Of a DNA stretch of 64,000 bases, positions 48,913 through 60,120 are shown one piece after another; within the stretch, counting starts at the first letter, position 1, and the number at the start of each line of letters is the position of its first letter. Below the pieces are notes generated by a model. The model saw only the letters and a list, made by a program, of their open reading frames with translations, had not been told where the DNA came from and searched no databases. Origin of the DNA: Mytilinidion resinicola (Eukaryota > Ascomycota > Dothideomycetes > Mytilinidiales > Mytilinidiaceae); NCBI RefSeq assembly GCF_010093595.1, contig NW_022985443.1:1586375-1650374 (forward strand), read 5' to 3'. The translations under genes and the position numbers were made by a program.

Positions 48913-49399
48913 TGGCAGCATTGATATATTGCATTGTTTAATGGCGTTATGTGGAGTTTGAGGCGCTGAAAACAGGTAGAGACGTTAGAGAGTGCGGCGT
49001 AGACTGTAGAGCGGCACAGTACCTTGGTCGAGAGTGTTTCAACGGTGAGGCTGCTTCGGGACGATCAGTTGACTTTCATAGAGCAGTCGAATCATATCAC
49101 GAGCCAAGAGTTCGCCGAGACGCATACTATACTTCTTTCACAGTGATGCCGAGGAATCAATGAAGTATCGTGATGTCGCGTGGCAAAGACGCGCGCGTAA
49201 GTGCTGTCCTAACTCTTCTAGGAAATCCAACATCTACGCCGCGAACCTACATACGCCGCGACACTACCCTCTATCTTTGGTACTAAACGGCACAGCTGCG
49301 CTTCGAACAGATCCCGTGGGTATATTTGAACGTGTCCTTCGTTTTGTAAACACGTTTCTCTCAAGCTTTCCCTTAGTTTTCATTCTTCCTAGCTTAATC
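48913..49399. other. No gene seen
   Basis: About 490 bp between two genes on the same strand; it should hold the end of the TTC36-like transcript and the promoter of the next gene. Frames at 48951-49163 and 49160-49609 (upstream part) are unsupported. Confidence 0.4.
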
Positions 49400-50190
49400 A
49401 TGGACTCATTCGTTTTTCGCGTGTTTTTTCTTCTACTCGTAGTCTACACGATTTCCGTGAAATCTTCGCCAATCATAAAGTCGCAAAATGTTCTCAAAGG
49501 TCCGCAGGCCGGCCAAGTCATCAACTCAACCCGTCTCGTTCTCAAACTCGACTGTCCCGAGTGTCCTGATGTCGACAAGACAAGCCATAGCGCCCTTCAT
49601 CACTTGTAAGAGCCACCCTTCCGCTCCTGAAGTATTGTCTTGCTAATAACCTACAGATATATGACTTGAGCATAACCCACCACTACCCACCAACTGTGGT
49701 TTGGACACCCCCGCACGCAGCACTCCCAGTCTCAAAATCAGATCGCCACTTCTTCCCTCCGTCATCAAAAGCATTGGGGAAGCCCTCGCACCCCCTCCTT
49801 CTAATTTCATCTTCTTTCTCCCTCGACGCCTACATCGAAGACCCCACGCCATGGGCCGACTACAGCATGCAGGCCGGAACCATCGAAAGCGTCTTGATCC
49901 GCACTTCCTCTCCGTGGAACATTACCCGCGTCTCATTCGTGCCATCCACGTTCGAGGAACTTCCCGTAGCGGTCATCTATTTGCTCAACTCTCTTCCCGG
50001 TGGAACGACAATGCGGTAGCGGATGGACTTTGTGTGGTGGGAGCTTGTGCCGGCAGCGGATTACTTTGGGGATGCAAAGGATGCAGTGCCAAAGCCGAGG
50101 GCTGATCGACCGTTGCCAGCGGGTTTGGCAACGAAGTTGCAGTGGCTGGCGACTGAGAGGTATGAGGGGCAGCTGGCTTGGGTGGAATGA
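49400..50190 (+). pseudogene. Signal-peptide protein gene with in-frame TAG, possibly inactivated
   Basis: Starts MDSFVFRVFFLLLVVYTISV, a good signal peptide. Exon 1 is 49400-49605; the downstream frame resumes near 49671. The acceptor is uncertain: the strong CTACAG site at 49651-49656 runs into a stop after a few codons, while a weaker GAG at 49668-49670 keeps the frame. The frame ends at TAG 50017-50019, but the same frame stays open for 56 more codons to 50190, including RMDFVWWELVPAADYFGDA, which looks conserved. TAG here could be a CAG changed by C to T in a CpA context (RIP-like). I do not recognise the family. Confidence 0.5.
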
Positions 50191-50419
50191 GCAAGTCGGC
50201 GCGTGAGAGGTAGTTCCTAATGGTGTGCGGAAGGACCCCCGCATACAGTACGAGCGGACAAGAGAAGAGGTTGGGAAGGTGCAGAAAAGTTATGCGGACA
50301 GAAAACGTAATGACGAAGGCAGATCTGATAGCAAGAATAGCCAAGATACCCATTTATATGATTTTTAATCCTTTCTGGTGCATCTCAAAGGACGATGAAG
50401 AGCTTTTGGTACGCTCTTG

Positions 50420-51300
50420 ATAATGTAGGTGAACGTCTGTGGTCCTCCAGGCCTATTCATCTCATGAAAACACAAGATGTTATTTCCGTAAGGGGGTGAA
50501 CGTCTATGGTCCTCCAGACCTATTCATCTCATTTCCGTAGAGAGGTGAACATCTATAGTCCTCCAGGCCTATTCATCTCATGAAACACAAGATGTCATTC
50601 CTATGAGGATCCAGATTGGAGGACCGCGATTCTGGTCGTGGTTAGCTATCTAAGGCCTCTCATGTCTATCCACCTTCCGAATTCTTATAATGTCATTTCC
50701 AGAAGCTTTAAATTAGAGCATCTCTTTCCTGGGTTCGTTTGGCCATCTGAAGACTCTCCTGCCTATTTAACCTTCAAATTCTCACAACGTCATTTCCATG
50801 GAGGCGTACATTAGGACACGGCGTTTCTAGATGCAGTCCGCTGTCTGAGGTCTCTTATGCCTATTCATCTTGTAAAAACATATAATGTCATCTGCAGCGG
50901 CTGCAAATCAGGGCATCGAGTTGCTGGGTACATTTAGGTATCTGAGGACTCTTATGCACATTCAACATCTAAATCCCAACGATGTAATTTCCGGGGCTCG
51001 TAAATCATGCGCCTGCCGTTCGCGTGTTGGTCTCGCATCTCCCTAATCTACCGGCGTAGATTGGAGGTATTCTGTTGCCATTTTGACGATACAGGTAACT
51101 GTCTGTGGCCCCTCAGGCCCATATTCATCTTCCAAGTTCTCACGATGTCATTTCCGCGGGCTTCGGAACAGGGCATCGCGTTGCCGAGTGTGGTCACCTG
51201 TCTGAGGACTCTCATGCGTATTCATCTTTTGATTGTACACGATGTAATTTCATGGAGATCTAGAATGGAATACTGCACTTCTGGTCGTGGTTAGCTATCT
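50420..51300. repeat. Decayed minisatellite, unit about 98 bp
   Basis: About eight diverged units. The marker GATGTCATTTCC (with variants GATGTTATTTCC, GATGTAATTTCC and others) recurs near 50475, 50590, 50690, 50786, 50885, 50982, 51144 and 51251; most spacings are 96-99 bp. Each unit also has a CCTATTCATCT-like core and CTGAGGACTCTCATG-like part. The phrase CTTCTGGTCGTGGTTAGCTATCT occurs in near-identical form near 50630 and 51282. The array lies just past the 3' end of the Xaa-Pro dipeptidase gene. Confidence 0.75.
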
Positions 51301-51323
51301 GAAACAGAATGGCTATACTACAT

Positions 51324-52821
51324 TTATGGATCGTAAGGACCAGTTGCTCGTCGGCCACTCAAAACCTCAGGCGGTCCATTTTGCTTGACAAGGAAGACAT
51401 CCTCGTGACGTATACCGAATCTCCCAATCAGGTAAACGCCTGGTTCATTGGTGAACGTCATACCAGCGCGAAGCACCTGATTATTACCTTGATGTAGGTA
51501 GGGTGCTTCGTGCGCCTTGATTCCGATTCCATGGCCCACACGATGAGTGAACATGGCTCCATATCCAGACTGGGTTATGATAGCACGAGCTGCAATGTCG
51601 ACGTCTTTTGCCCTGTTTCCAGGTATGAACGTCTCTGCAGCGGCGCTCTGGGCGTCCAATACTAGCTGCCAGACTTTCAACTTTTCTTCGCGGAGGCTGG
51701 AATTGCGCTTGGGAGATGAGAACCAACCAGGGGTAAAAAGAGCGTAAAAAGCTTCGACTCTGGAAGCCTTGAGGGGAGGAATGAAGAACGAACGGCAGAT
51801 GTCTGACGAGTAACCAAGATAGTGAGCTCCGACATCGATCAGAACCATCGTGTCCTGTTCCAGAACCTTGTCTCCTGTCACAAAGCCTCCATGGGGAAGT
51901 GCGGCGTTCTCTTCAAAGAGCACAAGGTCAAAGAAAAGAGAGAATCCGATGGACAGTAAGGTGTTATCGAGGACAGTCATAACTTCATCCTCAGTGAGGC
52001 CCGGAACAAGACAGCTTCGGACTGCTCTTACTGCTTCCACGGTCCCAGTGTTAACGGCTCTAAGGATTTCGATCTCCGCGGAGCTCTTTTTCTGCCTAAC
52101 GGCTTCGGCTTCACTGTCCAGCCCTACGGTGTTAAAGCCGTTGCTCGACAGACCCCGGACAATGAAATCCCTCATCTCTTCATCAACCATGATTAATGGG
52201 TCTTTTTTATGGGAAAATAGTCCCTGTTTCAGAGTTTGATACGGATTCCAATGTTCTTCCCAAGTCACGATGTTCAAGCTCTCCTCTGAGGGTATCCCCA
52301 GCATTCTGACCCTCCCCTCTTCAAATTTGGGGCTCAAAAATGAGGTTCTGGCATGGATCTGTCCATCTTTTTCGACTCTCGGCTCGATAATCATCAAAAA
52401 GGGGCGTTCCTCGGGTTCCCAAGGCTCCCATGACGTTTGAGAAATGTTGCCGTAGTATGCAAAGGTATAGCCAGGTTCCAAGACAAAGCCATCAACTCCA
52501 GAAGCCGCGAGTGCCTTCGCCAGTCTATTCCGACGATTGATGAACTCGTGGGACGTGATGGGCTGCGCGTCATGGAGGAACGAGGTATCCCGATGGATTG
52601 TATCGACAGAGCATTGCTGAACGCGCTCGATTACTGATTTCTGCGTCCATAGTAACTATTGAAGAGGTCAGAACCGGCATTTCGTTTCAAATGGATTGAC
52701 ATACAAGAGCCACTAGTATTGGGACGAGTAAAGCTATGAGTGTGTTGCCTATTCGAATGCGATGGGCGCAAGCTTTCCCCAGTTCCCCCTCGTCTTTTGA
52801 ATACTCAGACGAGTCCTTCAT
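51324..52821 (-). CDS. Membrane-anchored Xaa-Pro dipeptidase/aminopeptidase (M24B)
   Basis: Metallopeptidase that cleaves next to proline. Exons 51324-52655 and 52705-52821 join to 482 residues. The first exon encodes MKDSSEYSKDEGELGKACAH and an uncleaved hydrophobic segment (LIALLVPILVALLLW), suggesting a type II anchor with the catalytic domain lumenal or outside. The pita-bread domain has the usual ligands: Asp in LIDVGAHYLGYSSDICRSF, His in HRVGHGIGIKAHE, Glu in FTNEPGVYL and Glu in IRHEDVFLV. The N-terminal creatinase-like domain starts around ITSHEFINRRNRLAKAL. The predicted exon joins LVAL to LLWTQK in frame, so the anchor model is consistent. Confidence 0.9.
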
Positions 52822-53557
52822 CTTGGAACAGGAAAATCGTCATCTCGAGTTGAGCGGGTCTAGTATCCACGCTGGGCATGAAAAAAGTGGCACACCCATC
52901 AAGTACTCTGCCCGTGTGTACGAAGTACACCTATTTGCCACTGCATGAAGTTGCTTCAACAAGGGTCCACACAGACCAGAGTGAAGGGCTTTATCTCGTT
53001 CCAACTCATGAAAATTCTCTGAATCACCCAAAGCAGTGGCAGACAGGTGTACACATGAGACAGCTTGTTCTGGAATTAGTGTGCCACCTTTTCCATGCCC
53101 CGTGTGGTATCATGCTATCGATTTGTTATCGAGGCTCACTCGCGTCGGAAATTAATTGGGGAGGCGAGACTGCTTTCCGCAAAATAGTTATCTACTATTA
53201 AAATTAACCACATCTAGATGGATACCTCTTAACTAATTACTAACAAAAAGAAGTAACAAATAATAGATTTCTTAATATAAAAAGGTTCCTCTAAGATGGG
53301 TATAATAATAGCGAGGTTAGTAAATAATATATAAAAGTATGCTATTTGTTAAAGGTATAGAGTCGATGCAGAGAAAGATAGAACAGAGTTGTATGGATAG
53401 ATAGATAGAATTGTATTGCTTGAGTTCTTCTTTTCATCGACGGCAGCGGAGTTGCACATATATGCATACGTATAGCATTGTGAAACGTCCTCTAACGCTT
53501 CTGTAACGTTATCTCACTTTTCCTGTTCAAAACGTTTACTGTATCACGTTCAAACGT
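52822..53557. other. Transition into AT-rich, gene-free DNA
   Basis: The first part is the promoter of the dipeptidase gene. From about 53190 the sequence turns AT-rich with many TA steps and loses coding character, as in RIP-affected repeats. A short GATA-type stretch (GATAGATAGATAGA) lies near 53395-53410. No gene seen. Confidence 0.5.
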
Positions 53558-53562
53558 GCATA

Positions 53563-53872
53563 TGTTAGAATATAGTAAGCGCTATATTTCTAAGCTTCTA
53601 GAACCATCTAGAATCAGATGGAACCAGATGGAATCTTGTGGAAGATTCTCTTATAAATCAAACTGTATTTATAATACATGGAAGTATCTAGAATATGCTA
53701 GTGTAAGCATTACAAACTATGCTTTTAATAAGCATAGAGACACTTCTAGTACTTATATATTCGAGTATATAGAGGCCCAACCTCCATAAGATGGAAGGAT
53801 ATCTAATTCAATCAATTCAACATCCATCCTGCTACCGCTCTATCTGTTGATCCTTCCTATACAACCTTTACA
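53563..53872 (+). mobile_element. Solo LTR of a copia-like retrotransposon, 5-bp TSD GCATA
   Basis: 310 bp beginning TGTTAGAATATA and ending CAACCTTTACA (TG..CA ends). It is flanked by GCATA at 53558-53562 and GCATA at 53873-53877, a perfect 5-bp target duplication. No internal retroelement sequence is attached, so it is a solo LTR. A second copy in inverted orientation is at 63574-63873. Copia assignment is inferred from length, termini and TSD size; no polymerase domain is in the window. Confidence 0.85.
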
Positions 53873-53877
53873 GCATA

Positions 53878-54274
53878 GTTTTAGTTGTTTTGAGAGCTTT
53901 ATGCATAGGGATATAACGCTTATGCTATTATAATCCTTACACTATTTAATATAAATTAAGCTTTAGGATTAGGAAACTAAAATTGTGATTAGTATAAAAA
54001 GACTATTATAGCCTAGGTCTAAGCTTTATTTCGTAAAAGTAAAGTAGTAGTAATTCAGCTTCTTTATATAGATAAATAGTCTATTAAGTAGTATAAATAA
54101 TAGAGTTAGGCTAAAAATTATTTACTAAACTATATTCTATATATTTCTACTAAGTAGTATATAATTATATAGGCCTAAATATATATAAGAAAAAATCTTT
54201 ATAGTGTAGGTCTATAATATCTAAATAATAGAAAGCCTATAGAAAGTAAAAAAAAATAGAAATAAAATAAAGGT

Positions 54275-54326
<52 letters not shown>

Positions 54327-55037
54327 CTAGATCTTAGCTAAATAGAAGTATAGAAGTAGGAAAATGCTTGATTGATTCACTTCTAAGGTATTGGCAGCGT
54401 AATGCTGTGAAGCATTCCCAAGCACACAGGCACCCACGATGGATGGCAGATGTCAACTCCTTCTTATCGGTTTTTGGCTGGCGGGTTTTGTGGACCTTGT
54501 ATTTATATTGCTTGCGGCGCATTATAGGCATGATTGTGATAAATAGATCGGTCCAGCTAGGTCTTAAAAACTTCTATTGTACTTCTGGCGCATCCGGTGA
54601 ACTAGTGCAGATTTAAAGGCACAGGTGGAATAGGTGGGATTAGAGCGGAGGAAGCCCTTTTCTAGACGTATTCTTTACCGAGAGACGAAGCTAAATCTGC
54701 TGAAAGCTTGCTCGTGCGAAGCGTTTTTGTCCAGATTATCCCTTTTACGGCTGACTTTTGTGGCTTGATATCCGCACTAGTTCATGGGATGCGCCTTGAC
54801 GCTGTAAGAGATTGTTCGTTCTCTCTAAGCCACATTATTGGGAGCGTGTACCCCTGGCAGACTGCATGCGGGTCGGTAAACTCCTGAACACAACAGATCA
54901 TGATCAGCAACTTTCCCGATAGCTTAATGCGCCACGAGAATAATGGAGCTCACGTACATTTAAGGACACATCCGCTGCCAAACGTACAGATAAAGAAATC
55001 TCTGCTCCTTACAAGTCGGCCAGCTCTTGTCATCACT
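53878..55037. other. AT-rich region with microsatellite; promoter of the split secreted-protein gene
   Basis: 53880-54330 is extremely AT-rich, with no open frame of interest. 54334-54900 is less AT-rich, with short frames (54368-54616) that I cannot support as genes. The last 130 bp precede the start codon at 55038. Confidence 0.4.
54275..54326. repeat. (CTAT)n microsatellite
   Basis: About thirteen tandem TATC/CTAT units, nearly perfect. The same motif in the complementary strand (GATA) forms the window end. Confidence 0.95.
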
Positions 55038-56167
55038 ATGCTACAATTTACCACCTTATGGCTCACCGTGTTCACGGCTGTAACAGTCCTCGCAACAGAT
55101 GCTACCATCATATCGCCAGCCAACGGGACAAAGGTCAAACCTGGAGCAATCTTCCCTTTTGAGTACAGAACAGCGGCTGACTACTGCGTGTCGAGCTACA
55201 ATTTCACGGTTTATCTGAACACCCAAGATCCGACATCCTTGTAACGTCTTGGCCACCCGTTCGAGCCAGCCCCGGTCGAGCCACCCGGTTAGCGTATTGG
55301 GTGGCGTATGAGGCTTGCAGGGGCAGAGGAGTGAATTGACTCCTTTGCCTTGTAGAGCTGCAGCTCTCTCCTTAGCCGTTAATTCCTCCTGTTCCTTTGC
55401 CTCACGCTCCTTTATCTTTTAAAGCGCTTCCTCTACAGTAAGCTGCTGAGCCTCCCCAAAGTACTTCTTTATATGGCTCTTTCTACTCTTCTTCTGCTTC
55501 TCTATAAGATTATTATTAAGAATTTAAAGTGCAGATCTATTAGTAAGAGCAGTTAGAGAGAGATCTTGTAGAAGTAAAACAGTGGAATAAAGCTGGAGAG
55601 GAACCTGTTTAAGAAGCGCCGCAATAAGCGTATTAATCTTATCTAATTAATCTTTAGTTGCTTATATATTAACTTATATACTATTCTAATTAGTTATACT
55701 AATAAAAGGAGGTGTTTTTAGCCTAAATTTATGCAGTACTAATACAGGATTAAAAGGTAATAGGCCTGCCTTTCTCTATGCGCTAGCAATGTTAATTTTT
55801 ATTATTACTTATTATATTACGCGTTAATAAAAGAGAAGAAATTGCTTATTTAAAATATGCTCTGCCCTAAAAATACTATACTTATAAATCTGCTTCTTAT
55901 ATGCCTTTGCAACCGGTAAAAAGATACTAATATTAAGTGGCTGGAGAATATAGGTAGAGTATATTAGAACAAGAATAAGCAATATGTTTCTTTGTTCTAT
56001 TATCTATATATATATATAGATACAAATCTATTTATAGATCCTTTGTTCCTTTGTTCCTTTGTTCTAACAAAGAACCCTTTATTATTCTTTATTCTAACAA
56101 AGAACTCTTTGTCCTAATAAAGGACTTATTGTATATAAAGAGGCTTTGTCTTAATAAAGAGACGTTA

Positions 56168-58010
56168 ACGTATTCCACAAGCGAGCCGTCCACCCAAGCG
56201 AGCCGTCCACTTTATCATGAAAACCTGCCTCAAACGTTAATTGCTCCACAACGCCAATAGATATCAACTAGATACAAGTTGTAGCCTGATCTGCAGCAAC
56301 CTCTGCATCGTTTTTGCACGTACGAATGTTGTGCCCTGACTCGCCGCAGCGCCCACAGCGCCGCACGATTCCATCAGAGCCTGCTCCACCTTGCTGCTTT
56401 TTGCTTTGAGCGTCCTTCTCGAGCCGTTGAGCAGCTATTTGAGAGCCTGCTTCCATTATCAGAGTTCCTTCCCTCTGAATGCGCTTTTTTTTGCGCGCCT
56501 TGCGCTTTGTGGCGGCTTTATTTGCCTTTTGAAGGCTGGTAACGGTATCGCGCAGCAGCGCAGCTTGATGCATCATGCTTTTAGCACCTTTGGAGAGGCT
56601 ATTAAGCGAGTTAAGAATGGCTGTAGGCGAGCTATTTTGATGCATTTAAATGCGCTCATAAATTAAAGCTGATTAAGAGCCTAGCTTAAGAGCGTTGCTT
56701 GGTGTTTTTAATTCCTATAGAACCTCCACGGCGGCAGGCGGAGGCAACAGCGTACGGAGCCTAATATTAAGCTTTAATAGCACTGCTTCTGGATTAAGTG
56801 GTATAAGGCCTGCGCCTTAAAAGCCTGCGCAAATATTGCTTTTTATAATTAAGCTGTAGAAAGCTGCTTTAAATGCTGGCAGGAACTCTAGCTTAGTGAT
56901 ATAGTTAATATAGTAGCGCACTAAGTCCTTAATTTGGCGCCTATACGCCTTTTTTATTAGCATAAAGCAGCTAATATTAAGCGGCTGTAGCAGGTGCGAT
57001 AAATGCGCTAGCATACAGAGATTAATAATATTATTCTCCTTGTAAATCTGTTGGAATTCGAGCGAGATATAGCTCTCGTGGCCATTAATAATTAGCAGCC
57101 GGTGCGTGCCTATCGTGCGATCTTTTGTATGCGCATTGAAATGGTGTAGCCAGGTAATACTAAGCTTATTTATTGTCCAGCTATTATCGCTTACTACTAT
57201 AACCTAATCTGGTGGTATATTGTTGCCCTTATACTATATAGAAAGGTGGTATATGCCTGCAAAGATAATAAATAGTGGAATAGCCCATCCACAGGCATTA
57301 ACACCTTAGATTATTATTGTCTATTCGCGATTGCCTGGCTGCACAGATTTTGGATAATTACGGCGCTTAGAGCCTGTTATAACTACGCCCGTTAAGATGA
57401 CACCTATTTGGAAGCCGGCTTTATTAAAGTTGTGTGTATCTTTATCCAGGATGCTATACTTTGCTTTTATATTGCGCACAAGCTCAAACCAATTGCTAAT
57501 AGCTTTTGGATCCTCGCATAGAGCTCTTTAACGGTCGTACTTTCAATTAAATTGTGTTTTAAGCTCAGGTGTTCGCTTGACAAAGTTCTCTGGCCAGTTC
57601 TTGCCAACTTGGCCGGCGGCGCGCTTAGCAAGCAATTTGTTGGCCATCTCTCGTACAGCATACAAGCTAGGCGGAAATCCTCGCAAATCCAGGTCGAGTA
57701 TATGTTGAGTGATAACTGATTCCTCTAGCTTTGAAAGCTTCTTCGAATTAGGCTCAGAATCGCGTCGTGGGGTTGTTCCAGCGCGTCGATCTCGAAGTGT
57801 GCTTCTGGGGACGTCATATGTTGTAATAGCGCGCCGTTCGCTTGTAAATTGCTGCCGATTGATTGCTGCGATAGCCATGCATATTCGACCTTCATTTTGT
57901 ATTGATTGCACGTTGTGTTGTCGACGCATGGTGGTTGGAAGTTGACGCGTCGCGTTTTCGTAATGAAGTGGACGGCTCGCTTGGGTGGACGGCTCGCTTG
58001 TGGAATACGT
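56168..58010. mobile_element. Pogo-like DNA transposon B nested in A
   Basis: 1843 bp with identical 45-bp terminal inverted repeats beginning ACGTATTCCACAAGC. Each repeat contains two copies of AAGCGAGCCGTCCAC. TA flanks both ends (56166-56167 and 58011-58012), and the surrounding sequence is that of element A, so B inserted into A. The ends are unmutated while the middle is AT-rich. Coding strand is -. Confidence 0.9.
56268..57929 (-). pseudogene. Decayed pogo-type transposase of element B with C-terminal zinc knuckle
   Basis: ATG at 57929. The N-terminal ~125 residues are intact: a psq-type HTH with AITTYDVPRSTLRDRRAGTT and a CENP-B-type segment (DLDLRGFPPSLYAVREMANK). The middle (about 56650-57540) is AT-rich with many stops, yet DDE-region fragments remain, such as KDRTIGTHRLLI and LSHLLQPLNISCF. 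The C-terminal ~125 residues are intact again: basic stretch KAATKRKARKKKR and a CCHC knuckle (CGRCGESGHNIRTC). Inactive because of the middle. Confidence 0.8.
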
Positions 58011-59606
58011 TAACTCTTTATTACAACAAAGACTACGTTCTAATAAAGAACGACTGAGGTATATTAAGACCGCTGCCTCGCTCCGTAAACTCGATAATCT
58101 TAATAAGACTATATACTAATTAGTAATACAACACCTATTTAAACCTTTACTATTTCACCACGTGCCTTATATACCTTTACAGAGTAGGGTAGTAGGCAGA
58201 GAGTAATAATCTTTATATCCTTATAATACTGCATAAATTTAAAAGATATATATAAGTTATAGCTATCTAGAATTAAGAGCCGGTACTTACTAATAGGCTT
58301 TATATAGCTGTTAAAATGCTTAAGCTAATATAGAGTAATATTGCAATCTATTAGCCGGCTAGGCTAACTTAAATAATAGTATAGGAATTAATTAATGCGT
58401 TAATCCAGGATTACTATATCTGCTTACCTTAGAAGATAATATATAGTAGAACTGCGTAGCTGCTTATATTAATAGCTATAATAGTTAATACCTAATTATA
58501 ATTTCTAGGTTAAATTAACTAAGCTTTCTCTTCTTAAATAGGAAGAAAAACTTTGCAGCTATTTCCTACGCCTTTTATAAAGCCTTTCTTATCTATATTA
58601 TATTAATCCTTAATAAAAATTCTATATTTCTTAATAGTTTTATTATAGAGAGAAAACCACTTTTCCAGCTCTTAATAATCTGCAGTATCCTTTCTTAATT
58701 AATTAAGGCAGTAAGTAAGCTTAGGCTTAATATTCGGATGTTGTTAGAGGAAGTTCTTATACCAGTTATAGCCAAGTATTTTAAAATCGCCTTTCTTTTG
58801 AAGTATATTGGCAGCCAGGCCCTCTAAGTATATAATTGAGATTGGCCAGCCCCAGGCCGCCATTTAAAGTATGCATTTAACAAGCGCATCTTCTTCCTGT
58901 ACAGATAGACGTTGTTGTAATTGCTAAGAGGCTTGAGCTGATTGTCTGCCGGCGTTGCGCGCTTTTAAGGTTGAATATGGCACGTTGAAGAGCTTATGGG
59001 CTTGGAATAGCGATGGGACCGTCCCCTGGCGAAATGCATTAAGGGCAAGCTGTAGCCGCTCTTCTGCAGAAAGCTGCGCATCGTTTGACGTAGGTGGGGC
59101 CATATTTGGTGTACAACTTGTTGAGCTATTGAGGTAGACGTTAGGAGTTGGTGGAGCGAAGAGTAATCAAAAAGGGGGTGGCTCGACCGAGGGGCTAGCC
59201 CGACTGGGTGGCCAAGACGTTACCCTTCTAACACCTGGGCGCGAGGGACATTCTTAGGGGAGTTCGCATTGCCAAATTACCCAGGTAACGTCTTCTATCT
59301 AACCTCGTATTATGGCAGGAGATTGATGTTGACTATTGTAGGAAACCCATACCCGACCAACCTTCCACCATCAAACTTTACCATGCCAGACTTCTCTATA
59401 TCACCGGGTGGATTTGGCCTGGGTTTGAAAGCAAGTAATGCCTACATCAAGCTGCTTGTACTTGAAGAGTACCAGACCTGTGCCGTGAGTATCACTTCTT
59501 ATATGCACGTCGAGTTATCATATAACTAACAACGAAGTCAAAGGGCGGGCTAGGGAACACAATAGGCTTTCACTATGTTAATTTGGTTTACAATGCTACG
59601 AGCTGA

Positions 59607-60120
59607 TGTGGAAAGCGGGAGTCGATGGAGAAGCGTTGGTTGGGGAGCTTGGGCAAAATCTGCCCGAACATGTATAACAGAGAGCAATTTGAGGAATGCA
59701 GGCCTGATACAATCGATTATCGGCCCTTATATTCGCGTAAAAGACCAACTATGACTTGATACTACGTCTTCATCTCTCTTCCTTACTACACTACACCATC
59801 GATATTCTTAGCATGCTATCCTCCCTGCTCCTATCTCTATCTATCTTTAGCTTGTTTGAAAACAGCTTGAACTTCATTCCGCGGAGTGCCCGGTGCGATT
59901 TGATATTGTGCAAGTTGTTGTTACTTGGGATATTCACGCGTGATATAGTGAGATGCTGCAAGATGCTTAAGGATTATTATCTCAGTGGTCTAGAACTAGA
60001 TTTAGTCTAGGTGGCGCGACTAATAAGAAGATCAAATGAGAGGGGGAGTGTGCGATTAGTAGTCCCCTTCTTTTCAGTACTGGCATGAGAAAGGGGGACT
60101 ACTATTAGATCCGCCCAACA
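59607..60120. other. No gene supported
   Basis: About 510 bp between the split gene and the lactate-oxidase-type gene. The frame at 59756-60010 is Leu/Ser-rich and unrecognised. Confidence 0.35.

Larger units (their letters stand above)
55300..59103 (-). pseudogene. Decayed pogo-type transposase of element A
   Basis: Starts at ATG 59103 (MAPPTSNDAQLSAEERLQLA) with a helix-turn-helix (psq-like) region containing FRQGTVPSLFQAHKLFNVPY. Stops appear at positions that would be CAA/CAG with C changed to T (for example after GRQSAQAS), as expected from RIP. A C-terminal basic coiled part survives around 55330-55500 (KKYFGEAQQLTVEEAL, EREAKEQEELTAKERAAALQ). The DDE region is not readable in the AT-rich middle, and element B is inserted within it. 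Clearly inactive. Confidence 0.75.
55244..59220. mobile_element. Pogo-like DNA transposon A (carries nested element B)
   Basis: Imperfect terminal inverted repeats of about 45 bp. The left end starts ACGTCTTGGCCACCC and contains GGTCGAGCCACCC; the reverse complement of the right end starts ACGTCTTGGCCACCC and contains the same block. TA flanks both sides (55242-55243 and 59221-59222). Total 3977 bp, of which 1845 are element B with its duplicated TA, so about 2.1 kb originally. The interior encodes a decayed transposase on the - strand. Classified as pogo/Fot-type from TA duplication and HTH type. Confidence 0.88.
55038..59606 (+). pseudogene. Secreted (Ser/Thr-rich GPI-type) protein gene split by transposon A
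   Basis: The 5' part (55038-55243) encodes a signal peptide (MLQFTTLWLTVFTAVTVLAT) and the start of a domain with TIISPANGTKVKPGAIFPF. The frame stops at the transposon edge after DPTSL. On the far side (from 59223) the same frame continues: TWARGTFLGEFALPNYP, an intron 59285-59341, LPPSNFTMPDFSISPGGF, an intron 59485-59543, then GGLGNTIGFHYVNLVYNATS and stop at 59606. Apart from the insertion and its TA duplication no damage is seen, so the gene looks recently interrupted. It resembles fungal GPI-anchored or secreted proteins of unknown function, but a C-terminal GPI segment is not visible. Confidence 0.8.
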
